25,913 nt of DNA from CAZJNX01 sp964547415 (GTDB lineage: Bacteria; Pseudomonadota; Alphaproteobacteria; Rhizobiales; Amorphaceae). Shown piece by piece: positions 17,110 to 25,430 of this stretch. Position numbers and translations under genes: made by a program. The DNA lies in the NCBI GenBank assembly GCA_964547415.1, contig CAZJNX010000038.1:1-25913 (forward strand). Reading direction: 5' to 3'. A model generated the notes under the pieces. It was not told the DNA's origin. It searched no databases and worked only from the letters and a program-made list of their open reading frames with translations. The first letter of the stretch is position 1. Each line of letters opens with the position of its first letter.

Positions 17110-17135
17110 GCGGCCGCCTCAGCTGAGGCGGCCGC
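17110..17135 (-). terminator. 26-bp perfect palindrome across the stop codon of the giant gene
   Basis: The 12-bp arms CGGCCGCCTCAG/CTGAGGCGGCCG, plus one further G-C pair, form a perfect palindrome. It contains the last codons and the TGA of the minus-strand gene (stop at 17119-17121). It could form a terminator hairpin in the transcript or be a binding site; its overlap with coding sequence is unusual. Confidence 0.45.
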
Positions 17136-20100
17136 TGGCGTGGGCGAGAAGGGTGTAGAGCTTGCCGGTCGTCGAGAACAGGTAGGCGCGGCTGGTGGCG
17201 CCGGTGGCGTCGGTCTCGGCCGCGTCGGTCATGGTCTGCTCGAAGTCGTCCACGTAGCGGTCCACGACGCCGCGGAACTCCCGGTCCCGCTGGTAGCGGC
17301 GGCGCACGTCCTCGAAGGTCTGCTGGCCGTCGGGCGTGTAGAGGGAACGGGAGAAGACCTGCCGCTCGCCCCGGTTGTAGCGGGTCCAAACCTCCTCGAA
17401 GGCGTCCGGCGCGATGGCGATCGCCACCGTCTCGGAGATCTCCTCGAGGGGCGCCGCGAGGCGGCCGCGGGGCTCCACGTCGATCGCGGGCGCGGCCGGC
17501 TCGTCGCCCGCGCGGCGCAGGAGGTTGGACATCCAGCCCTCGCGCGGGGCTTCCGCCTCGCCGCGGCCGCGGTAGTAGTCGCCGCCCGCGCCGTTGCGCC
17601 CGTTGCCCTCCCGCCGCGCGGGCCGCTCGGGGCCGTTGAAGCCGGGCTGGGCGGCGGCGCGGCCGGCCCGGTCGCGCCGGTAGGCCTCGGCGGCGCGCTC
17701 GGCGGTCTGCACCGGGCGGGCGAGCTCGGCCCCCGCGGTGGAGTGGCGCGCCACGATGGCGCCGAGCTCGCGCACCGCCTCGAGCTGGTCGGTCACCGCG
17801 CGGCGCAGCATGTCGGTGTTGGCGACCGTCTCCTCGGGAAGGGCGAGCACGTTGCGGCGCAGCTCCTCGCGGGTCGTCTCGAGCTCCTCCTGGACGCCGC
17901 GGGCGGTGGCGCGCATGTCGGCGGTCGCCTCGGCGAAGCGGGCCGAGATCCCCTCGAGGGCGGCGACGAGCTCGGCCGTCACCTCCGCCTGGGTGCGCTT
18001 CACGCTCTCGGCGAGGCGCTCGGTCTCCGCGCTGGCCGCCGTCTGGAGGCGGTCGATGTGGGGCTGAACGGAGCGGGTCGCCTCCTCGAGGGTCCGTTCC
18101 AGAAGCAGGCGGGCCTCCTTCGCCCGCTCCTCGGCGGTTGAGAGCGTTCCCTCGATCCGCGCGGCGTAGGCCTGCATGACGCCGTCGGCCGATTCGGTGC
18201 GGCGGGCGAGGCTGTCAACGATCTCCTCGAGCTGGCGGCGGCGCTCGTCGAGGGTGCCGTCGATGGCGCCGTTGCCCTCCTCGAAGCGGCGGATGCTCTC
18301 GAACAGGCTCCGCGTCTGCTCCTCGAAGCTGCGGGCGACCGATACGATGTCGCCGAGGGCCTTGCCGGTGAGCTCGCGCAGCTCCTCGGCCTGGCGCGTC
18401 ATGGCCTCGGTGCTCGAGGAGGTGCGTTCGAGGGCGTCCGACACGGTCTCGCGGAAGGCCTCGCCCCGGGCCGACAGGCGGGTCTCGATCTCGCCGAGAG
18501 TGTCGCCGACGGTGGACAGCATGTCCGACAGGGCGCGGTTGGACCCGTCGAGGCGCTTGAGCAGCCGGTCGAGCTCCGCCCGCACCGTGCCGGTCGTCTC
18601 GCCGAGGCCCTCCACGGCCGCGGCGCCGCGGGCCGAAAGGGCGGCGAGGAAGCCCTCGCCGGTGGTCTCGAGCTCGCCGCGCAGGGCCTGAAGCCGCTCG
18701 GCGGTGTCCCGGCCGACCCGCTCCATGGCCTCGGCCGTCCGCCCGCCCTCCTCGGCGAAGGCGCGGTTGGCCTCGCCCATGGCGCTCGCGATCTCCCCGC
18801 GGGTCGCCTCGGTGCGCGCGACGATCTCCTTCAGCATGTCGTCGAGGGTGGAGAGCATCGCCGCGCGCATCCTCTCGCTCTCGCCCGCGAACGCGCCGGA
18901 CATGGAGGCGACGGTCTCGCCCACCATCTCCCGGACGCCGCCGGTCTCCCGGCCGAGGGTCTCGGCGAGGGTGCGCATGGGCTCCAGGATCTCCGCGCGG
19001 GTCGCGTCCATGATGGCGGTGAGGGCCGCCTGGCTGCGCTCGGCTTCCGCCGACAGGGTGCCCGCGACGTCCTCGGTGCCCTTGCGCGTGGCGTCGGCGA
19101 TCTCGGCGAGGCGCTGCTCGAAGGCGCGCTCGATCTCCGCCTGCCCCTCCGTGAGGGCGCGGCCGATGTCGCGGGCGCGCTCGAGGAGGGTCTGGCTGAC
19201 GCCGTCGACGCGCCCGTCGAGGGCCTGCTCCATGGCGTCGAGGCGGCTCTTCAGGATCTGCTCGATCTCGCCGGAGTGGTCCGTGAGGCTCGCGATCACG
19301 GCCATGGCGCGGGTGTTGATGAGGTCGTCGAAGGCCTCGACCCGGTCCGACAGGGTCTTCGTGACGGCGAGCGCCCGGTCGCCCATGAGGTGCTCGAGCT
19401 CGGCGAGGTTGCGCTTCACCTCCTCGCCCACGAGGCCGGCCCGGTGCTTCACCATGTCGTCGAACAGGCCGGTCTGCTCCTCCAGCGTGACGCGAATCTC
19501 GCCGGCCCGCTCGGTCATGAGGCGGTCGTAGCCGGACAGCTCGCTCGAGAGGGTCCCGGCGATCTGCTCCCGCCGCTCGGAGAGCAGGCGGTCGAAGGAC
19601 AGGATGCGCTCGTCGAGGTCGGTGGCGAGCTGCCCGCCGCGCTCGCCGATCATGCGGTCGTAGCGGGCGAGCTGGTCCTCGAGGCCGACGCGGATCTCCT
19701 CCCCGTGGCGCATGACGAGCTCGTCGTAGCGGTTGAGCTGGGCCTCGAGGGAGACGCGCGCCTCCTCGCCCGTGCGGGCGATGGACTCGGTGAGGACCGA
19801 GGCGCTCTCGGCGATCGCCCGGGCGGCGGCATCGCCCTCCTGGCCGACGGCGCGCGCCATCTCCTCGCGGGAGCTGGCGAGGGCGCCCGACAGGGCCTCG
19901 CTGCGGCTTTCGATCGCGCGGGCGATCTCGTCGACGCTTGCCTGCAGGGTGCCCGCGATCTGCTCGCCGCGGGCGGCGAGGGTCTCGTCGAAGGCGGTGG
20001 AGGCCGATTGGAGGGTCGCCTCGAGGGTGCGGCCCTGCTCGCCGATCACCTGTTCGAAGCGGCCCGCCGTCCCCTCGAGGCGGCCCGCGAGGGCGGCGCC

Positions 20101-23100
20101 GTCGCCGTTCACGGTGCGCTCGAGGTACTCGGCGATCTCCTTGAGACGCTCGGCGAGGGCGTCGGTCCTGAGCGACAGGTCGTGGGCGAGGCTCTCCCCG
20201 CTGCCGCCGATGACGTCCGCCACGCGGTCCATCTCCCCGGCGATGCGCTCCACGATGGCGTCGGTGCGGCCCGCGAGGCCCTCGTTGGCCCGCTCGGTGC
20301 CGGCATCGAAGGTCTCGCCGATGCGAAGGGTCGTGCGCTCCATCGCCTCCTCGAAGGCCCGCACCTGGGCGGCGACGCGCTCCTCCACCTCGGCCTGCCG
20401 GTCGCGGATCTGGCTCTCGGCCTGGTCGAGCTGGGACAGCACCGTCTCCGACAGCGCGGTGGTGTTGGTGGCGACGACGTCGGCGAGACGGTCGCCGAGG
20501 ACGGCGAGGCTGGTCTCGATCTGCTCCACGTTGGTGACGACGAGGGAGGTGACCTCCTCGCCGGTCTGGCGCACGCTCTCGCTCGCCCGGTCGCCGGACT
20601 GCTCGATGCCGGTCCTGAGCGCCCCGAGGCGTTCCTCCAGCGTCTCCACGATGCGGCCGGAGGTGGCGTCGATGGCGGCTGTGAGGTCGGTGGCGGCCTG
20701 CTGCAGGGCGCCGGTGGAACGGTAGCCGCCGTCCTCGATCACCTGGGCGAGCTCGCCCACCTTCACCTCGATGGCGCTCGCCATGCGAGCGGCGGTGTCG
20801 GCGAGGGCCGCGTCCACCTGGGCGGTGCGGTCGGCGAGGGTGGCGAGGGCGCCGTCGGCGGTGCTCCTGACGTCGGTCTCGAAGCGGGTGAGGCGGTCGG
20901 AGACCATGTCGGTGAGCCCGTGGCTCGCCTGGTCGACGCGCCCCTCGATCTCGGCGAGGCGCCCGTCCATGACGCTCGCCATCCGATCCGTCGCGCCCGA
21001 CAGGCTCGCCGACAGGTACTCGAGGCGCTCGTTGACGGTCCCGTCGAGCCGCTCGCCGGCGGCCTGCATGGCGACTTCCACCATCTGCAGGCGCTCGCCC
21101 ACGTGGTCGGACAGCATCTGCCCGGCGCTCACCATGGTGGACTCGACGCCCGCGAGGCGCTGGTCGACGGTGCCGACGAGGTCCTCGGCGGCGCGCGAGA
21201 GCGTCTCCTCGATGCTCGCCACCTGCCCGTTGACGGTGGCGAGCAGCGTCTCGTTGGCGCGCGACAGGGAGCCGACGACGGCCTCGGAGCGGTCGTCGAT
21301 GGTGGCGATGAACGCTTCGGCAGTGCGGCTGATCGAGCCGTCGAAGGTCTCGAGCCGCTCTCCGACGAGAACCTGGAAGTCCTCGCTCGCCCGGCCGATG
21401 GTCCCCTCGATCGCCGACAGGCGCGCGCCCACGAGCTCGGAGAAGGAGCCGGTCGCCTCCGAAAGGTGGATCTCGATGGCCGACAGGCGCCCGTCGACCG
21501 CGCTCGCGAGCCGGTCCTCGGCGGCGGACAGGGAGGCGTCCACCAGCGCCACCCGGTCGTCCACCGTGTGGGTGACCCGTTCGCTGGCCAGTGCCACGGC
21601 GCTGTCGAGGGCGGTGAGGCGGTCGCTCACCATGGCGATGAGGCGATCGGAGGAGGAGGTGACGACGGTGTCGATCTCAGACAGGCGGTCGCCGACGGTG
21701 GCGGTCAACAGGTCGTTGGCGCCCGAGATCGCGCCGGTGATCTGCTCGCCGGTGGACAGGAGCATGTTGGTGAGCTCCTCGGACCGCTCGAGCACCACCT
21801 CGCTCATGCGCGCGCCGGTGGCCGCGAACGAATCGGTGAGGGCGGAGGAGCGGTCGGCGAGGGAATCCACGAGCTCCTGGCCGACGCGGCCGAACTCGTC
21901 GGTGATCTCCTTGGCCTGGCCGGAGACGGCGTCGATCAGGATGTCGGAGGTGGAGCGGATGGTCTCGGCCGAGGCGCCGGCCTCCGCCTGCAGGCTGCCG
22001 ATGAGATATTCGGCGGTGGAGCGGATCGTCTCCACCGTGGAGCCGGTCTCCGAGTGGAGGGTGCCGATCAGGTTCTCCGTCGCCGAGCGCACGGCGCCGA
22101 CGGTGCGGCCGGCCTCGGCGTGGACGACCTCGATCAGCTCGCCGCTCGTCGACTGCATGGCGCCGGTCATCCGCTCGCCCTCGGAGGTGATCCTGAGGGC
22201 GAGCGTCTCGCCCGTCTCGGCGAGGCGGACGGTCATCGCCTCGCTCTCGGCGGACAGGCGCTCAACGAACGCACCGCCGGTGTCGGAGAAGGTGGCGACG
22301 AGGGCCTGGCCCGACACGTCGATGGACTGCACGACGCGCCCGCCCTCCTGGTCGAAGGTGCGCGACAGGCGGTCCACCGCCTCGGCGAGGCGGCGCTCCA
22401 TCTCCTCGGTGAGGACCTCGAGATGGCTCGACACGCCGCGCTTGGCCTCGGCGAGCTCGGCCGTCAGGCGGTCGGAGTTCGCCTTCAGGCTCTCCCGCTC
22501 GTTGACGAGCTCCTCGATGAGGCTGCGCAGGCGCACCTCGTGGTCGCCGTAGCTGCGCTCGAGGGCGGCGACCTCGCGCTTGACGACGACCTCGAGCTCG
22601 CCCGCGCGGGCAAGCGCCTGCTCGACGCCGTCGGACATGGCGGCGACCTCGCGGCGGATCGCCTGGCCGATGGTGGCCATCCCCTCCGAGGCGCTGGTCT
22701 CGGGCTCGGTGAGCTTGGCGGCGATGCGGTTCATGGCGACCGCCGCCTCCTCCAGCTCCCGGGTGCGGCGGGCGAAGGCGGCGATGGCGAAGAACAGGAT
22801 CGCGGGGCCTAAGGTGCCGGCGACGGCGATCAGGAAGGCGGGCGTCGCCACGAAGGCGCCGAGGCCGCCCGCCGCGCCGGCCGCGCCGAGGGCGACGGCG
22901 ACGCCGAGGATCACCCAGGCGAGGGACAGGACGGCGGCGATGGTGAAGGCGAGGGGGCGGCGGCGGCGCGCGCCGACGGGGGCCACGAAGGCGGCGCTGT
23001 CGTCGTTGGCCGGCGCCTCGGGGCGCAGGCGTCCCTCCCGGCGGCGGCGGCGGCGGGAGCGGGGCGTTTCCCCCTCCTCTTCCTCGGCGACCTCCCGCAC

Positions 23101-23406
23101 GGTCTCGGCGAAGGAGGGGGTCGGCGCGAACGCCGTCTCCGGCAGGCTCGCCCCGCCGACCGGGGCGGGGTCGAAGCCGGCGAGCGCCGCGTCGTCCTCC
23201 CGTTCGCGGCCGTCGCGCCCGCGCGCTTCGCCCGGCGCGGGCTTGCCGAAGCTCTCCTCGAGGCTGTTCTCGATGGCGGCGACCAGGTCCTCGTCGTTGC
23301 CGGCCGGGTCCATCTCGAGCTTCAGCGCCTCCTCGACGGCCGACAGGGCGGCCTCCGCGGGGTCCTGCGCCTTTTGCTCTCGCGTCGCGTTCGTCTGAGT
23401 CGCCAT
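17119..23406 (-). CDS. Giant GPR/RgsE-like polar scaffold with apolipoprotein-type 22-mer repeats
   Basis: 2,095-residue inner-membrane protein. Residues 1-150 are acidic and disordered and end in an arginine cluster. Two membrane helices follow at about 151-173 and 187-211. Then come some 1,650 residues of continuous amphipathic helix, largely in exact 22-residue repeats such as LVGTVDQRLAGVESTMVSAG and LSDHVGERLQMVEVAMQAAG. This is the apolipoprotein A/E pattern, with signals similar to methyl-accepting coiled coils. A proline/glycine-rich linker leads to a conserved-looking end (EEVWTRYNRGERQVFSRSLY ... SRAYLFSTTGKLYTLLAHAS). Length, topology and repeat type match the Growth Pole Ring protein of Agrobacterium and RgsE of Sinorhizobium, which organise unipolar growth. 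ATG 23406 is preferred because upstream codons look non-coding. The family assignment is by recalled features, not a search. Confidence 0.8.
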   Translation of the reverse strand: MATQTNATREQKAQDPAEAALSAVEEALKLEMDPAGNDEDLVAAIENSLEESFGKPAPGEARGRDGREREDDAALAGFDPAPVGGASLPETAFAPTPSFAETVREVAEEEEGETPRSRRRRRREGRLRPEAPANDDSAAFVAPVGARRRRPLAFTIAAVLSLAWVILGVAVALGAAGAAGGLGAFVATPAFLIAVAGTLGPAILFFAIAAFARRTRELEEAAVAMNRIAAKLTEPETSASEGMATIGQAIRREVAAMSDGVEQALARAGELEVVVKREVAALERSYGDHEVRLRSLIEELVNERESLKANSDRLTAELAEAKRGVSSHLEVLTEEMERRLAEAVDRLSRTFDQEGGRVVQSIDVSGQALVATFSDTGGAFVERLSAESEAMTVRLAETGETLALRITSEGERMTGAMQSTSGELIEVVHAEAGRTVGAVRSATENLIGTLHSETGSTVETIRSTAEYLIGSLQAEAGASAETIRSTSDILIDAVSGQAKEITDEFGRVGQELVDSLADRSSALTDSFAATGARMSEVVLERSEELTNMLLSTGEQITGAISGANDLLTATVGDRLSEIDTVVTSSSDRLIAMVSDRLTALDSAVALASERVTHTVDDRVALVDASLSAAEDRLASAVDGRLSAIEIHLSEATGSFSELVGARLSAIEGTIGRASEDFQVLVGERLETFDGSISRTAEAFIATIDDRSEAVVGSLSRANETLLATVNGQVASIEETLSRAAEDLVGTVDQRLAGVESTMVSAGQMLSDHVGERLQMVEVAMQAAGERLDGTVNERLEYLSASLSGATDRMASVMDGRLAEIEGRVDQASHGLTDMVSDRLTRFETDVRSTADGALATLADRTAQVDAALADTAARMASAIEVKVGELAQVIEDGGYRSTGALQQAATDLTAAIDATSGRIVETLEERLGALRTGIEQSGDRASESVRQTGEEVTSLVVTNVEQIETSLAVLGDRLADVVATNTTALSETVLSQLDQAESQIRDRQAEVEERVAAQVRAFEEAMERTTLRIGETFDAGTERANEGLAGRTDAIVERIAGEMDRVADVIGGSGESLAHDLSLRTDALAERLKEIAEYLERTVNGDGAALAGRLEGTAGRFEQVIGEQGRTLEATLQSASTAFDETLAARGEQIAGTLQASVDEIARAIESRSEALSGALASSREEMARAVGQEGDAAARAIAESASVLTESIARTGEEARVSLEAQLNRYDELVMRHGEEIRVGLEDQLARYDRMIGERGGQLATDLDERILSFDRLLSERREQIAGTLSSELSGYDRLMTERAGEIRVTLEEQTGLFDDMVKHRAGLVGEEVKRNLAELEHLMGDRALAVTKTLSDRVEAFDDLINTRAMAVIASLTDHSGEIEQILKSRLDAMEQALDGRVDGVSQTLLERARDIGRALTEGQAEIERAFEQRLAEIADATRKGTEDVAGTLSAEAERSQAALTAIMDATRAEILEPMRTLAETLGRETGGVREMVGETVASMSGAFAGESERMRAAMLSTLDDMLKEIVARTEATRGEIASAMGEANRAFAEEGGRTAEAMERVGRDTAERLQALRGELETTGEGFLAALSARGAAAVEGLGETTGTVRAELDRLLKRLDGSNRALSDMLSTVGDTLGEIETRLSARGEAFRETVSDALERTSSSTEAMTRQAEELRELTGKALGDIVSVARSFEEQTRSLFESIRRFEEGNGAIDGTLDERRRQLEEIVDSLARRTESADGVMQAYAARIEGTLSTAEERAKEARLLLERTLEEATRSVQPHIDRLQTAASAETERLAESVKRTQAEVTAELVAALEGISARFAEATADMRATARGVQEELETTREELRRNVLALPEETVANTDMLRRAVTDQLEAVRELGAIVARHSTAGAELARPVQTAERAAEAYRRDRAGRAAAQPGFNGPERPARREGNGRNGAGGDYYRGRGEAEAPREGWMSNLLRRAGDEPAAPAIDVEPRGRLAAPLEEISETVAIAIAPDAFEEVWTRYNRGERQVFSRSLYTPDGQQTFEDVRRRYQRDREFRGVVDRYVDDFEQTMTDAAETDATGATSRAYLFSTTGKLYTLLAHASGRLS

Positions 23407-23832
23407 GTCCGTCCGTCGCCTGGGAATGTGCCCGCCGATGTCGCGGCTCGTCCTCGCGAAGTGTCCTGTCGGCCCGGTCCGCCGGTTCGCCGCGCGGCCC
23501 GGGCGGCCCGGCCGGAACGCCCACGCCACCCGTTCGCGCGCCGCGCGTCGAAGGCCAGCCGCTCCTGCCGAAGTCCCGGGGCCGTGCGGTGCCCCCGCCC
23601 GCGGGAAGGGGCCGGTCCCGCCCGTCCCCGCCTGCCGCCGTTCCCGCCAGGGGCGGTCCGGGCCGTCCGCCTCTGCCCGCGTCCCGGGTCCTTGCCGGCG
23701 TTAACGGGTTGGTAATGACACATCCCCTCCCGCCCGACAAGGAATCGGCGAGGCTCCCGAGGTCCTTATGGTTAACGGTTGGTCCGCCGCGTGCATGGCG
23801 GCCATGACGCGGGCCCCGCCGGGGGCGAGCGG
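23407..23832. other. Leader/promoter region of the giant gene
   Basis: 426 bp between the MFS gene and the giant gene, both on the minus strand. Positions 23407-23697 are GC-rich with no recognisable gene. Positions 23698-23785 are distinctly AT-richer and hold two GTTAACGG(G)TTGGT copies (about 23700 and 23771), 71 bp apart, and a GAATC site, so the promoter is probably here with a leader of about 300 nt. Confidence 0.5.
23701..23775 (-). promoter_or_regulatory. CtrA-box-like elements upstream of the giant gene
   Basis: TTAA-N7-GTAA at 23701-23715 matches 7 of 8 fixed bases of the alphaproteobacterial CtrA box TTAA-N7-TTAA. On the minus strand TTAACCAT (23768-23775) matches a CtrA half-site. 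A GANTC site (GAATC, 23742-23746), the CcrM methylation sequence, lies between them. A weak TTGTCG-N17-CATTAC promoter pair on the minus strand overlaps the box. Motif matching by eye only. Confidence 0.4.
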
Positions 23833-25142
23833 TCAGGCACGCCGCGGTCCGTCCGGGCCGAGGGGGCGCTGCCGGGCGGCGGCCGCCGCGCCGAGGGCGA
23901 GGATCGCGCCCGCCACCACGAGGCCAGCGTCGATCCCGCCGAAGGCGTCGCCGATGGCCCCGCCCGCCACCGGCCCCACCGTCTGGAAGACCGACAGGAC
24001 GAGCGTGAAGAGGCCGATACCCGGCCCCCACTCGGCCGGCGCGAGGTTCCGCCGGGCGAAGGCGGTGACGGTGGCCGGCGCGATGAAGAGGGCGAGGCCG
24101 AAGACCGCCGCCGACAGGAACAGGCCCGCCGCCGTCGGCGCCAGGACGGGCAGGAGCGTCGCGCCAGCATCCCGTTGGCGAGCGCCAGCGGCGCCCCGCC
24201 GGAAAAGCGCGCGAGCACCGGGCGCCACAGGACCGGCGAGACGATCGAGCCGAGCCCCACGACGATCCAGACCGCCGAGACGAGGGCCGGCCCGGCCGAC
24301 AGGGTCGCCATGAAGGCGGCGAGGAAGGTCATGTAGACGATGTAGCCGGTGGCGAAACCGGCGTAGCCGAGGAGGATGGCCGCCATCGCCCGCACGGGCA
24401 GCGGCGCGCCGAGGAGGCGGCCGGCCGCCGGCAACGGCGTCGACAGGGCCCGCGCGGCGAGCGCGGCCACCCCGGTGAGGGCGAGGCTGGCGATCCCGAG
24501 GCCGATCCACGCCTCGGGCCACGCCGACGCGCCGAGGCGGGCGAACAGCGCCGGCAGGGCCGCCCCGCCGAGGGCGAGGCCGACGCCGCCGCCGCCGAAG
24601 TAGACGGCGACGGCGAGGGCGCTGCGCGAGACGTCGTCGCGGAACAGGGCGGCGGCGAGCGAGCCGCCGGACACGAAGGCGAGCGCGCCGCCGATGCCGG
24701 CGAGGACGCGCCACAGGGTGAGGAGGAGGAAGTCGGCCGTGAGCCCGCTCGCCACCAGTGACAGGCTGGCCGCGAGGAGGCCGCCGACGAACAGCCGCTC
24801 GGCCCGCACCCGGCGCACGAGGGCGAACACGGCGAGGCTGCCGACGATGTAGCCGAGCGCATTCGCCGTGTTGATCCAGCCCGCCTCGGTGTAGCTCCAG
24901 CCGAGGTCCTCGCGCATCGCCGGCAGGATGAGGCCGTAGGCGAAGCGCGCGAACCCGTTGCTGACGGCGACGCCGAGGGACAGGCCGAGGAGGATCGCCC
25001 AGGCCCGCGTCCCGGAGGGGCTTGGCGCCGGTTCGCTTTCCGCCCCGCCGAGGTCGCCGGTGGAGGGGGCGGCGCGGTGCCTCGCCGCAGGGCCGTTCGC
25101 CCCGCCCCCCGCGGGTCCCTCGCTTTCGCCGCCGTGCGCCAT
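23833..25142 (-). pseudogene. YbfB/YjiJ-type MFS transporter, frameshifted
   Basis: Twelve-helix major facilitator of the YbfB/YjiJ type, about 436 residues when repaired. After a polar ~45-residue N-terminus comes the family motif SNGFARFAYGLILPAMREDL followed by GWINTANALGYIVGSL, then GGGSLAAAL-like helices. The frame breaks near 24161-24165: the first frame ends its membrane pattern at GGAPLALANGML and runs on as arginine/serine-rich nonsense. The -1 frame continues perfectly with GATLLPVLAPTAAGLFLSAA and later QTVGPVAGGAIGDAFGGIDA to the stop at 23833. One missing base explains this, either a true mutation or a sequencing error. Substrate unknown. It is divergent from the ABC transporter gene. 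Confidence 0.88.
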
Positions 25143-25364
25143 GGCTCCTCCGCTCGCCGGGAAGGAGGAAAGCGCGCGTCCGGGCCCGGCGGCAAGGATG
25201 GCGACGGCCGCCCCGCCGCGGGTCTGGCCTGCGCGCGTGGCCGGGACGCCCGCGGGCCGTGCGCGGGACGCCGTGCCGGTCCCGGCGCCGGTTGCTGCGC
25301 CCGGACCGGCGCGCCGCCTGCGTGGGCATGCCCGCCGGATGGGCGCGGGCGACGAGGCGAGGGG

Positions 25365-25394
25365 TTGACGGTCGCATGGCCGCCATGCGCTATT
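25365..25394 (+). promoter_or_regulatory. Probable promoter with 17-bp operator-like inverted repeat, for the ABC transporter gene
   Basis: TTGACG (25365-25370) is a good -35, and CGCTAT/GCTATT (25388-25394) at 17-18 bp is a fair -10. The spacer is almost filled by CGCATGGC-C-GCCATGCG (25373-25389), a perfect inverted repeat with 8-bp arms. A repressor bound there would block RNA polymerase. The GTG start lies about 37 bp downstream of the -10. Confidence 0.5.
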
Positions 25395-25430
25395 GGCGTC
25401 CCGAGAGGATCATCGACACGAAGGTTGGTT

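Noticed and set aside
19276..22812. Plus-strand open frame of 1,178 codons opposite the giant gene
   Set aside because: Its apparent repeats are only the antisense image of the 22-residue repeats; no start signal or domain.
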